Part shown: positions 21,989-35,838 of the stretch, piece after piece
How the letters are laid out: the number at the start of each line of letters is the position of its first letter
How positions within the stretch are numbered: position 1 is the first letter of the stretch
From: Lindgomyces ingoldianus
Taxonomy: Eukaryota > Ascomycota > Dothideomycetes > Pleosporales > Lindgomycetaceae
Length of the DNA: 64,000 bases
Reading direction: 5' to 3'
Assembly (NCBI RefSeq): GCF_010093535.1
Contig: NW_022985218.1
Location: forward strand, 52,491 to 116,490
Translations under genes and position numbers: made by a program
Notes under the pieces: generated by a model
What the model was told of the DNA's origin: nothing
Databases searched by the model: none
Seen by the model: only the letters and a program-made list of their open reading frames with translations

Positions 21989-23349
21989 GTTCTCCGTCTT
22001 GAGGCTGGGGAGCTGTGGGTGGATCTGAGGTATGAATGCCTGGAATGGACGAGGAAGCCAGGGCAGTATCGGGATGGGATTCTATTAAACAGCGACGGGA
22101 GGCGAAATAGGGTGACGGCACTAGGCCAGCGCTAGAAAGCTTCCCTGGCCGCCGGCAAAGCATGATGCAGACTTTTGCATACAGGTGCATCGTGACGAGC
22201 AGTGTTGACGGCTTTCCAAACGAGCGAAGCGTGCCCATTAGGAGCCTTGAAACAACTTGGCTAGGTTTAAGCGGCGTGGCAGATGAAGCGAGCTGCAGGT
22301 GCGGAGCAAAAGATGCAAGATCTGCCGGCACGACGCCACCAGTCCAAAAGCGGACAGGCACGCCTTGGCCGAGACTGCAACACCGCGCATGCCAAGCGCG
22401 ATGCTCGACGATCAGCGCCGCACCGCCAGCGCCCTAGCTCAACTTGCGTGTACGCCCACCCCCGAAACTGCTGGTCCCAATCACACTGCTCCCAAATCAT
22501 TTCATGTTTTGGCTCTCTGCTTCCGGTCTCCGCCAAGACCTGCTTGTGCGATGCCCGTCCTCGACTTCCCCAGCGGAGACCTCGTTCCCGCCTTGGCCTT
22601 CATGTCACCCTCTTCTGATATTCTCCTATTGGCCCGCCTCATTTGGATTTGCTAGGCCTCCTACCGAAACTGCAGCAGAACATTCCATTCCAAGCAACAA
22701 TCGCATCAATACCTTCTGTCGCATTGGTTCTTTTTTGTCATCCTCCCCACTCGCCCAAGACCTCTTGTGAGCCGCATCAGATCCCCAGTAGCGCTCGGCA
22801 ATCCAGCCCTACCCTGCCTCAACCCATTTCGGAGGTCTGACAGTTCTTCTACCAATGCCAACATTGTCACTCCAGCCTTGTTGCCTTGACCCCAATGCGT
22901 CTCCTTAGTCAACGGCTCCTGGCTCGGCTCAAGTGTCCACTTGCCTGGAAATGACTTGTCCCCACTCTCTGCGTATCACGCTCCATCTAAGACGGGGAAT
23001 TGAGGCATGGACCTTCTCTTGACACCAGCCAGCCCAGACTACAGCTTCACTACCATCACTTCTCCACCCTAGACGTTCTCGCGACATGCCGATTATTCAG
23101 GATGAGCTAGCGTATTCCACGTCATGAAAGCCTTAAAGCAGAGACCATAGCCCTGTGCCGAGCCCCAAGAGCTCCATCTTTGGACTTAACCTCGTGATCT
23201 TTCTCTTCTTTCCCTCTCTGGAAGAGATTTCCTTTTCGTTCTCTTCCTTCCTCTTTTTGTTCTGTTATCGTCGCGGGCGACGAAGTTTGCCTGTCCTAGA
23301 TAGAGGCTTCATTCCTTTGTACTTTCACCTTCTTTAATATCCCTTCAAA
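21989..23349. promoter_or_regulatory. Shared divergent promoter region of CDF and ZIP genes
   Basis: These 1361 bases separate the start codons of two oppositely oriented metal transporters. Overlapping open frames at 22162-22770 on both strands have no domain pattern and probably reflect base composition. The right end (23190-23340) is pyrimidine-rich, as expected for a fungal 5' leader. I did not find a clear Zap1/ZafA-type site. Confidence 0.45.
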
Positions 23350-24775
23350 ATGGCCGACGCCATGGAAAAGCCCAAGTGTGGCAGTGAGCAAAGCGGCGAC
23401 AACTACGACTTTCCGCTGCACGTTGCGGCAGTGTGTAAGTCCATTCTGCTACAAATGGCACTACGCCAAACTGATATATGTAGTCATTGTCTTTCTCGCC
23501 AGTATCGGAGGTTGTGGTTTCCCTGTTGTGGCAAAGAAGGTCAAGTGGATGAACATCCCGCCAAAGGTTTTCTTCTTCTGCAAACACTTTGGTACCGGTG
23601 TTCTCATCGCTACGGCTTTCGTTCATGTATGTTTTCAGTGACCCCCTGAAAGGTCTAGTCTCTAAATATAACAGCTTCTCCCAACGGCTTTCGCATCGCT
23701 CAATGATCCGTGTCTCCCAGATCTTTTTACCGACAAGTACCCAGCCATGCCCGGTGTCATTATGATGGGATCTCTCTTTGTACTTTTCTGTATTGAGATG
23801 TGGCTTAATGCAAAGACCGGCGGACATAGTCATGGTAGTGCTACCGGCGACGAATTTGGTGCCAACAGGAACAACGCTGGGGTTCAGGCAGCATTCAACC
23901 ACCCCCTCAGGCGCACAAATAGCTACGATTCACAAATGACCATGGCCATGCGTGATGATAAGAAACAGTGGGTAGAGGCCACGTAAGCAATTCCAACAAT
24001 AAGTGCTTTAACGCATTCTAACATTTCCAGGTACCCACTTGACAAGGGATTCCCCCTGAGTGACTCCAAGGACGGACTCGAGCCAAAATCTGAGATGCCA
24101 CCGTGGTTCATCGTCTTTTACGAGCAGTACGTCCGCCAGCGTGATGAAATGGTCAATATGATCAACCGTGTCATGCCGACTCTTCCCGGATATAACCAAC
24201 AACAACAACCCTCTAAACCGGATGTCAACCAGCAAAAGTCGTACTTCGAAGACGATGTTGAGAACGGCACGGTCGATCCCATGGTTCTCAAGAAGCAGTC
24301 CATGCAGATCACGCTCATTGAGGGTGGTATCCTCTTCCACTCTGTCTTCGTCGGCATGACGGTCTCTATCACCTCCGAGGGATTCATCATCCTGCTCATT
24401 GCCATTGTCTTCCACCAGATGTTCGAGGGCCTCGGTCTCGGCTCCCGTATTGCCGCCGTTCCATACCCTAGGGGTAGCTGGAAGCCATGGGCACTTGTCG
24501 TGGCCTTCGGTACAACAGCTCCTATCGGCCAAGCTCTCGGCCTTGCTACTCGTGGCTCGTACGACCCTAACAGCGCCTTTGGTTTAATCATGGTCGGGGC
24601 ATTCAACGCAATTTCCTCTGGTCTCCTACTCTATGCCGCACTTGTTGATTTGCTTGCCGAGGACTTCCTTTCCGAGGAAGCGAACCACACTTTGACCACC
24701 AGGGACAAAATCAAAGCCTTCTGCTACCTTCTCATGGGCGCAGCTGGTATGTCCATCGTGGGGGCTTTCGCTTAA
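23350..24775 (+). CDS. ZIP family zinc/iron transporter
   Basis: Four exons (23350-23434, 23484-23626, 23675-23982, 24031-24775) with GT-AG introns of 49, 48 and 48 nt give 426 aa. Eight membrane segments are visible. The ZIP signature is intact: helix IV HSVFVGMTV and helix V HQMFEGLGLG, which supply the His and Glu metal ligands. A long cytosolic loop between helices III and IV carries a short GGHSHG metal-binding stretch and a Gln-rich patch. The family imports Zn2+ (or Fe2+) into the cytosol; the sequence is closest in pattern to Zrt1/Zrt2-type plasma membrane transporters. It is divergent from the CDF exporter, which suggests coordinated metal control. The start was chosen because MADAMEKPKCG precedes the first helix in frame. 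Confidence 0.93.
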
Positions 24776-27700
24776 AGATGTCATTCGCTTCCTCTGCTCT
24801 CATTTTGAAAGGACATCACTGATGGTTACGTTTGCCAAGCTCGTATCACAACCGTCACACCAGATTCACGTCGGGTTCTTGAGAGGGAACATTTACTCCA
24901 TCACGCCCCAGAATGTTTTCCAGATCACCGTCTGCCCGGACGATGAATTCTTGGCCGTCTTGGGTCGTCCTTTTTTTTTTTTAATCTTTCATTCAAGTGA
25001 CGATTTATGGTGGGGGTGCTTTCAGTATCCAGTACAGATGCCTGGGTAGACTTACGTTGCCATATAATGGAGTCTGTACATTATCGGAGTGTCGGTCTTG
25101 TCACGGTTATTTTTTTTGAATATTAAAGAAAGTATAAAAAGGGGTAACGATTCCTTCTTTATTGGTTAGTACAGTAATGCCATGAATTCCGTTGCCTATC
25201 AACTCGGCTGCTGTCCTCCCCAGATTCTTGTTGCTTCCATTTTATACCTTGCATCAAAATGCCCTAAGAAATGAGTAGCTACATTGAGGACGCCAAATTC
25301 CAAGGCTGTGAAAAGAACCCAAATCATCAATCCCCCGACTTTGATTTGCTGCTAATACCTGAGTAAGCTTCTGCCTTCCAAAATGAGTATCTTCAACCAA
25401 ATCGACCAATATTCCACATCTGGCTAGAGAATTTGGTGGCCGTTCCAACCTCAATCTCTTGATTCCGAATCAAGCGTCTTGCTCGGCGGCTCTCCCGGAA
25501 AGATACGCTGTAGCCGTAGGATCCTGGTTGACTGTGGTGACCATTCTTCAAGGTTTGGCCTTGAATTACTCTCACAGTATTCTGACAAGGTTCCCATCGA
25601 CGGCGCAGAAAGTCAATCCGGGAGAGGTTTGCCTAAGGCAGTTAAAAGATGAAGAGGCAGAGGTTCGCCATCGTAAATCCGACGATAATTCAGCAGAGCT
25701 CCGCTGTAGACGTAAGGTAGAGTAGGGTGTGAAGGCCCTCTGATGCACGATCTGCCATGGGTCGGATCAGCCTCCTTTTTATATTGTCTTCATTATGGTA
25801 GAAAGCGGCTCACGACAGAAGAGCTTCCCGGGAGCTGCGCACTCCCGGTTTCGGTGTTGGAGATCCCGAACGTTCAAGAAGTCAGCGGAGATGCAACTTT
25901 CCGATAAGATTTATTAGATGCATGATTTTGTGGAATCTTAACAGATGCTGGCTGCGCACTTGGCTGTTTGAGGAAAGTATGTATGCCATGGCTTGCCACT
26001 CGGCATGCAACGGGAACCCGTTTTGTTGGATTATTGCACCAATGGAAAGGAAGGCATTTATCAGACAAGAAGTTTGAGGTTCTCTTGAGTTTCTCCTCCT
26101 GGGCTTGGCTTTGCTCTTGATCTGCAGAACCTTTATGGTTTCATCGTCGCCTTGTTCTTGCGACGGCTCCAAAACAGCAAACTTTGCCGCACCTCGTGGA
26201 CCCACCAATTACATCAAATGCATTACGTGTGTATCTTTCGACGTCGAATCATTGCACAGCAGATTTCATTCTTCAATTGCCGAACATATGACTTGACAGA
26301 CTTGAAACAGCTTTACAAGCACGATGGTACATTTAGTGTTTGGCGTCCAAAATGAATAGTCACTAACTTGATCGAGCACTCGCGCTAAGACATATGCTGA
26401 TTCGTGTGGTGGAGCACGAGCCTCAGGCCTAAGAAAAGACCTTGACGTAAGACAACAAGTTTAAGACGACGACACTTCATACCGTGAACACGCGGCCAGT
26501 CACTCAATGCTCACTTGGTACACGACATATATTTTCAAGCTCTCACCGCCTGCCAAAACCGGATCTCAACGTCTAAGCAATACTCTTTTGTTTTTTCTGA
26601 GTAACTCCACAGCCCACTTTGGCAAGTCCAGGTTGGATTCCACTACATTACTAGTTTGGCGTTTTAGAGATTCTAAGGGCTACTCAATATCTAATATATA
26701 TTTTAGAATCGTCCTTTGTTCAGTTCCCTGCAACTATTTCCCATCATCTCGAGGCATGGTACGAGCTCTCCTGCTCCCGCGTGACCACTTCCCGTAATTC
26801 TCTCTCCTCAGTGTCTTTTCTTCAGCCATTTGCGCTTATTGAATTTATGGTGGCATTCAAGGTCGAACTTATACAAGCAGTACTACTGCTTGTGGCCTTG
26901 ACTCTCCACGCTAGAAAGACATGTCGTGGCGGAGAGCTGATCATTATTTTATCCGCAGCAGATAAGCTGGGGAACAAGAGGAAAGGCTGCTTCCCGTTCC
27001 CCCACCCCCCAAATCCAATTTCTTAAGTAAATTTACAATAAATTCTTGTACAAAACCTACCTTAAAGGACAAGTGGGTTTAGAATTGGTGGCAGTTTTAC
27101 TTTGCCCAGTTTTGTTCGAATAATCGTGTTGTGATCACCCATTCGGTTGCATCGTTCATACACAACTCCTTTAATCTTGTGGGTATCGAGCACGCATTTG
27201 ATCTTCTAGAGTCATGATACATGCCAACCTACATTGTCCAATATCGGCTGATAACAATGTGTGCCAGCAGTACTCGAAAATAATATTTCAACCCCTCTAA
27301 GGAACAGACTTAAGAAATCAGAACAGCCAGCACCCCTACATAGCCAGAACATACCACAAAACAAACCTACTACAATACACTGTATATCAAGCAGTCATAG
27401 ACAAGCAATCTAGCTATAGCGCCTTTTTCTGTAAGCCAGCCCTAGCACCGATGCCGATCCCATCCACCAGCAGTGCCCCAGTCAACCGACGTGTTGCAGA
27501 ATCTTCTTTTACGGTCAACGAAGGCCACTGGGACTGCTGCCGCTGTGGGTCTAGTAACGATAGTTACAGTAGCTGTGACAACTGTGGGCACAACCCCAAA
27601 ACATCCGGCTGTTGCACTTGGTATTCGTAAATTGTCTCCTTTGTAGAGGGTATAGGATATTGCAGAAGTAAATGCCACCTATACGTGCATTCCCACACCG

Positions 27701-28772
27701 ATAAGGTTTCTTTAACTATGCCACGGCCATACCATCAACTCCTAGGCTTTGGCCAAGAGGGCCGCTAGTAAAGTTTTAAAACTTAATACACTCCAACTTC
27801 CCTTATCTAGTCCTCAAACCAACAATATCTTTATTCTATAGTAAATCAACCCTATTCAGTATGCTCGAAAGGGACTCAGCCAGGTCTTCTCACAATTTAG
27901 AGAGGGTTTCCAGGAAGGGGTATCCATAACTCCCCTATTTCCCACGGTTTTATACTCTCCTGGCAAATCCATGTCGCGCATTCGCACGCATTTATTAGGT
28001 ATGGAACTATGGAACACGATGAAATAGTAACTCAAGATCTAAAGGATCGAATACTTAAAGGTGATTCAGTGGATCGGACACCGCTACTGACTTCCCACCA
28101 CTCGTTTCCAGCACTCGCTTCCCAGCACTGTTCTTGGTCGTAAACTTTTGAATTCCAAGATGGGATCGTTTTGCAGATCCTCTTTGTACACCCTCATCAC
28201 ATCAATAGCAATCACAGTGCCGCTGCCGCTACGGTTTAGTTGAATCTCACTGCCTAGGCCGATAGTTCCTTGTACCCTATTTTAGCTAAAATGCTCGTCC
28301 TCAAAGGAGTTTTCGCAGAGCTTAACAGCAATACTGCCACTAATGGGTGGGCTACGTCTGATCGCTAAAAATTCCTCTCCGGGTTGATCTGAAGACAACT
28401 GGGACAGCAATAATAGAGCAATTCTGGGAGCGACAATTGGGGGGTCAATGCTGGCCGGCATTACCAACACACACAAAGACCCGGTGGCAACGCGATGCAA
28501 TGTACTAGCCACTAGAGCCAGTTTAGGCTTAGGCACTAAAATTATAGAACTGACTAGATTAAGAACCTCCGATAGACACTATTAATAACCCACAATGCCG
28601 ACTGGTAGTTCTGGGGAGGATCAACGCTCGGATTGGGGACCGGCCTTGTTCCTCCAATGATGGGCAATTTATCGAAACTACAGCGTTTACCACCTCGCAG
28701 AAATGTATGTAGACGCTTCGATAAGGTATTCAGGATGTTTAAGAAACTGCTCGAGAAGATCATCGGAAAATA
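24776..28772. other. 4-kb gene-poor stretch
   Basis: After the ZIP 3' end there is no supported gene. T-runs occur near 24970 and 25110. Open frames at 25882-26208 (-), 27442-27678 (-) and 28282-28536 (-) lack domain patterns. Sequence around 28290-28770 gives interrupted readings in several frames and may be an old gene or repeat relic. Confidence 0.4.
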
Positions 28773-29559
28773 ATGCAAAGCATACTAAAGAATAGGTTGC
28801 ATCACATTGCTTCCAAAGACTTGCACCGAGATGATATTTCGATTACTAACGCCATCGAGATGGCATCTGGGCTTGAAAACATGCTCATGAATGTCGAGTC
28901 AATGCGCTTGGCCAGAGCAACTCCACTTTTGCAGTCTCAATTCATCACTAATGCTGCTCGGATATTGAATGCTCTCGCTGCTGGAAAAGGTGTATATATT
29001 CTACCGTGGCCTACTTCTCTGGTAGAACTCTGTGAAGTAATTGGAGTTGCTTCAAAGTTTGCACGAGGGCTCCTATCAAAATCTCCCAAGGATTGACTAG
29101 CTAGCCTAGCACGGCCACCACAACTGGCCAAAGGTCAAACCAACCCTCAGCAAGCCGGCATCAAGACCTAGCACAAAACAGATTTGAAGGCTCAAGAGTG
29201 GATCAAAACGGGCCACTCGAACAGCGGCACAGTTTGGTACGAGACTAAAACAGAGAAGGCAAAGAAACCAACTTGGGTACTAATAAAAAATAGAAAGCGG
29301 TTACAATGAATTCCCACGTAACAAAGACAGCCAAAGCCAAACTATACTATGACGTTAAAAAGATCACCAGCGCAGACTTGTCACTCTTCAGACCCCCCTA
29401 TCAATCAAACGGTCAAATTACAGCCCTCTGCCGGTTCAATGCAAAAATGCACGTCGACTGCTCCGGCGCGGATAAGAGGTCTCCAATCAAATAAAAAGAG
29501 GTTAGCGACAATAGTTCGAAGAGTGCACGAGGAAGATTCAAGCTAGTTTATTCGATAAG
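28773..29559 (+). pseudogene. Possible relic of an unknown coding sequence
   Basis: An open frame at 28773-29096 encodes a helical 107-aa peptide (ITNAIEMASGLENMLMNVES, then RILNALAAGKGVYILPWPTS) that looks coding. After its stop the readings continue in other frames with Lys/Gln-rich text (SNSGTVWYETKTEKAKKPTW at about 29220-29275) broken by stops. I do not recognise a family. It may be the remains of a retroelement gag-like region or another gene. Confidence is low. Confidence 0.25.
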
Positions 29560-30314
29560 GCGCCAAAGAGAGCAATACTCGAGATCTTCTTAGACTGAGA
29601 AGACAAAAGGGAGCGGCTTGTGCTGCACTAAAGGAGAAGGGCAAGATGAAATGTTGGAGAGCCTCGGTGAGAATAGAAGTTCAATCAATGTAAATGGAAT
29701 GGCAGGAACACATTACGTTAGTTTTACTTAATGAGCATTTCTAGTCCTTTCACCCCAGTTAATGCGACCTTAGGGTTAGGGCCCTGTTGGCTGATAACTT
29801 GCTTGTTTGGTGAAGACGTGCACCTTTGCCGGCCATCCATCTCATTGTAAATCTGCATTTCAAGGTCACGAGCTTGGGGCGGACGAAGAAAAAACTTACT
29901 CAAGGATCCCATCCCATTCTCTTACCGCTTGTTTAGTTCTCAGAGTGTCGAGGAAACAAACTTTGATGAATGGATCCACCATTGGGCAGTTTGTAGGTTG
30001 TGCACAGCCCCACGGGGTCCTCCGCGCGTGCGTCCGCCCCTGCATGCAGATCCAATCTCTGTTGCATCCGGGTCCAAATGTTTCCGGTGCGTTTCTAGGA
30101 ACAAGGGTTAAAGAGCAAACATCTCGATTTGAATGTCGTTTCTGCATTTCTTGCTTCAAACAGAGATGGTGTGTGTCACGTGTGTGGCTTGCTGTGGCGG
30201 CCGGCAATTCGCGGGCAGGACCTCGGCTCAGAGTTTTCCGCTGACTCCTCCACTTCCCTGGTTTATCCTCACGCTTCCTTCAGAGGCCCGACGTCACCAG
30301 ATACCGACACCACC
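29560..30314. other. Upstream region of the Zn2Cys6 gene
   Basis: It holds the promoter and 5' leader of the regulator. The regulator frame is open upstream of its ATG to 30129, so a longer N-terminus is formally possible, but that part has no conserved character. Confidence 0.45.
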
Positions 30315-32816
30315 ATGCCCCAACCAGAGAACGACCAAATCTCTGGAAACCCTTCTCAGGATACCGTTTCGGTCTCGCGGAAACGGACCCACCCAGAGGA
30401 CTTTAAGCGCGCTTACAAAGCATGCATCAATTGCAGACAAAGGAAGGCGAAGTGCATCTTAGGCACGGGACCTGATGGAAGTGAGTTGAAACCGCCATGC
30501 CAACGATGTAGGAGAGAAATGAGAGAGTGTGTCTTCAGGTCGGAACGATCCTGGGTGAAGAGACGCAAGCCTAGTGAGAATGCATCCGCCGAAGAGAACG
30601 CAGACACAGCTGCCCGTCCGGATGGGATGCCGTCAAATGACACTGGGAATGCTAGCTCCCAGCAACCATCAATGCACAGACTGTCTGCTTCAGGACATGT
30701 GGTGACACCAATTGATACTCCCCATGGCCTTGACAGGTCGGATCATGAGTCCATACTCTCCCCTCCGGCAAGGTTGCGTCGAATATCAACATCTCAGCCT
30801 GTAGATTTGGCGAACTCTGTCATGAGAACAGTGGTGTCTAGCGGTAATGATGCACTCAATTTACTTTTCGAGGCGGCGCATCACCGAGATGCCATCGACT
30901 CTCAAGATCTTGGAGCAAGCGGATCTCAGCCGTACGAGACGCCACGGTCTGGGCCATCCATCCCAAATCCTTCTTCGCCATTCACATTCAAGGCTCAGCC
31001 TGTACAAATGTCTCAACCTTCCCCAGAAACTCTCAAAATCTGGACATCGTGCCGTTATGTGCAGATGGGGTGGTTCTCTGCTCATGAGGCGGTCACATAC
31101 GTTGATCTCTTCTTCAAGAATTGTTCGCCACTATCACCAATTCTTTCTGATTTCTACTCCCATCACTCGAACCATTACTCACTGATCGCACTCGATCCTT
31201 TCCTGTGTGTCACGATTCTTATGATTTCCTCCCGTTATAACATCTTGCCTGGAGTTGGTGGAGCCTCTCGTGGCTACTTTGTACATGACCGGCTGTGGGA
31301 GCAATGCCAAAGGTTCATCATGAAGATTATGCTGGGGCAAGTCAAACCCTCCAAAGCGCAAACTCGGACTATTGGATCAATCGAAGCACTGCTTCTCCTC
31401 TCAGAGTGGCATCCAAGAGCGCTCCACTTTCCTACGGCGAGTGATGGGTGGGATTGCGAGTTGATGATTGGGATTAATAACCATACCGCAGAAGGCGCTA
31501 AAATCCTCGAAGGGGATTCCACGCCAAATAGATGGCTTGAGGATGTCATAGAGCCTGCTAAACGATCCGACCGGATGTCCTGGATGCTAATGGGATGTGC
31601 CCTGTCTCTTGCTCAAGAGCTAGGCCTTTTCGAAGACAATAGCAATGTGGAGAAAGACCATGTCTCATACCCCAAGTTCTCCACCGAGTACCTAGTTCTG
31701 CGCCGCATTCGAGCACGGAAATTATTGTTTGTTTTCATTGAGCAGCTCTCTTGGAGACTAGGGTGCACGTCAATGATCCCACAAAGCCTCAACCATGCAT
31801 TGATGGAGAAGATCCCAGTCGACTCTACAACCGGAGCTGTAGAGCAATGGCAATCATTCATGAGTGCTTGGGTTGAACTCACCAAATTAGCGAGATCCGT
31901 CTCTGACACAGTGTATCCTTCTGCAGCCTTCACTCGCAACCTATTGCGAAGCGGTCGATATATTGGGCTCCTGGAACATTTCCAGCCATTATTAACAACA
32001 TGGAGGAGGAAATACCTTGACCCCTGCAGTAGGTCCAGCCCTCATTTCTTGTAGATACTATACTCTAACTGTGATATAGAACTCAAGGTTGGTCTGCACG
32101 ACATGCTCACCATCGAATACGAGTATGTGAGGATATATACCAACTCACTCGGCATGCAAGCTGTGGTTGAACGCACACTTGCAGAGGCAGATCCCGATGG
32201 TCCTCAAGAAGATATACTCCAAATGACGATCGAGCCAAGGGATTACGACTTCATATCTGAGGTCGTTGATGGCAGTCGCAAGATTCTTCAAAAGGTCAGC
32301 CAGCTCGCCGAGTCGGGGGCCTTGCGGTATTCTCCTGTTCGGATTTTCCTTCGCATCACAACCTCCTCAATCTATCTCATCAAAGGACTCAGCCTTGGAG
32401 TGAGAAACGCCAAGTTGCAATCCTCGCTTGACATTCTCGACCGCGCTATCCATGCTATGCGCTCAAGCACGCTAGACGATATGCACCTCGCGTCTCGTTA
32501 TGCCAACCTTCTCGAAGTACATGTTGCTCGTCTTCGAGATAGCTTTATCGTATCCTCTCGACCCCCTCGTTTGCCACCACGAGATGCTCCTCTTGACAAA
32601 AATGCGACCACCGGCATGGATTTCTTAAATAACCATAATGCTGGGGGGTCAGGAATTGCAGCACTAGCAGAAGATGTTACGGGCCTGATGCCGGATGATG
32701 ACTGGCTGGCACTTCCCTTCGATCCATCGATGGCACCTTTTGGACTTGATAGTCAACAGAGCTTCCAGGGATTTGATGATGGAACTTTGGACTTCATCTG
32801 GAATTTGCCGATGTGA
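30315..32816 (+). CDS. Zn2Cys6 transcription factor, ARO80/HmgR-like
   Basis: Two exons (30315-32028, 32080-32816) with a 51-nt GT-AG intron give 816 aa. The binuclear zinc cluster lies at Cys37, 40, 47, 62, 65 and 72, with a long 14-residue loop between Cys47 and Cys62. That long loop and the flanking RAYKACINCRQRKAKC and RCRREMRECVF are typical of the ARO80 class. The middle homology region is intact (WTSCRYVQMGWFSAHEA, YVDLFFKNCSPLSPILSDFY). The C-terminus is acidic and aromatic (LDFIWNLPM), like an activation domain. ARO80 in yeast controls aromatic amino acid catabolism, and a Zn2Cys6 protein, HmgR, controls the Aspergillus tyrosine cluster. Its position next to HPPD therefore points to tyrosine catabolism. 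ATG 30315 was chosen because it precedes the conserved domain closely. Confidence 0.88.
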
Positions 32817-33073
32817 GAGATGATTAGATGAAACATGATAATTCCAATTTATTGAAGGGTCAATATCTAAACGATGAAGTTGAGTGAGTTTGACACTGAG
32901 ACTATATGTTTTATGTGCATCCAGCTGTTCTTAATTCATAACACATTCTCTTCAGTGGTGGTGTTAAAGGATGCTTATTTTGTAATGCAATCTTCCTTAT
33001 CTGGTCCTAGGCCTCAATTTACTTTTCGCCTGATCCTTCATGCACTGGGAAGCTGTAACCTTGCGCAACTCGC

Positions 33074-34854
<1,781 letters not shown>

Positions 34855-35577
34855 ATGGTTATTCCTAATCCGAACATGAAGCTATCTTCCAACGACACAC
34901 GGATCCTCCACGCGCTTTTCGATCCGGAAACGCTACCTTCTTCTGTCGCACGTTCGAAAGATCAATGGATAGTCGATGCCTCGTTACCACCCCATTCAAC
35001 CATCTCATCATCGCAGCTATCAGTCCTCGAAATCCAGCAAAATAATCTCATACGACGGGTTACCTCGACGTCAAAGCCCCGAGACGGTGTAATTGACGAT
35101 GTGTTAGAAACGATGGACAAAATCGCAACGAAATGGCCAAATTATCCAAGCACGTACCTTAACCGCGCCATGCTCATTCGAATAAAACTAGAATCATCAG
35201 TGCCAAAAGATGCATCTATTTTCTCGGCCATCGATCCAAACATCGAGCGCCTCTTCACAGATCTTTTTCATGCCATACGGCTTTCCTCACCGCCCTCCCT
35301 ATCAACTCCCATTTCCCCCTATCAAGCTCGCATTCTGCGGCAAGCGTACTCCCACCGTGCCTATTTGTACCTCAAGGCTGCAGAATCATCCCATGATCTC
35401 AAAGGAAAGAGTAAAGCAGAGTTGGAGGAGCTAGCTAGCTTGGATTTCAAAAATGCGGCGAGGTTTGGTGATGAAGTTGCGAGAGAAATGAGTGTCCGGA
35501 CAAATCCGTATGCGAAAATGTGTGGGGCTATTGTTAGAAATGCGTTAAGAGAGGAGAGAGAGTGTGTGTGTAACTGA
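34855..35577 (+). CDS. TTC36-like tetratricopeptide protein, candidate HPPD partner
   Basis: A single exon encodes 240 aa; an in-frame ATG at 34876 is a possible alternative start. The order of blocks matches animal TTC36: an N-terminal NDTRILHALFDPETLP, a TPR helix pair around YLNRAMLIRI, then ILRQAYSHRAYLYLKAA, a final helix LDFKNAARFGDEVARE and the closing NPYAKMCGAIVRNALREE. In mammals TTC36 binds HPD (4-hydroxyphenylpyruvate dioxygenase) and protects it from degradation. Here the gene sits directly beside HPPD in divergent orientation. Aspergillus clusters contain hmgX, a gene required for HppD activity; whether this is its orthologue I cannot verify. No signal peptide or membrane segment, so cytosolic. 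Confidence 0.8.
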   Translation: MVIPNPNMKLSSNDTRILHALFDPETLPSSVARSKDQWIVDASLPPHSTISSSQLSVLEIQQNNLIRRVTSTSKPRDGVIDDVLETMDKIATKWPNYPSTYLNRAMLIRIKLESSVPKDASIFSAIDPNIERLFTDLFHAIRLSSPPSLSTPISPYQARILRQAYSHRAYLYLKAAESSHDLKGKSKAELEELASLDFKNAARFGDEVAREMSVRTNPYAKMCGAIVRNALREERECVCN

Positions 35578-35838
35578 AGGTTAAGGAGACATGAATCTCC
35601 AGCATCATGTGCAAGAATATTAGGTAGCATAGTAGAGATACGGAATAATTTGACCAGAGGAGGTGACATTCTAGGCATCACAGGACCTTGATCGCGTGCG
35701 TGAGATTGTATGTATTTCATTACCGTCTGAAGCCAACCCTTTACTACATGATCATGCATTGAAAGGGTGGTAGCTTACAACCATTATCCAGAACCTCGCC
35801 AACCCCTTTTCCCCACTGCGGAGCAGACTAAACCCACA

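Noticed and set aside
22162..22770. Several overlapping open frames on both strands between the metal transporters
   Set aside because: No domain resemblance and mutual overlap; likely an effect of base composition in a promoter region.
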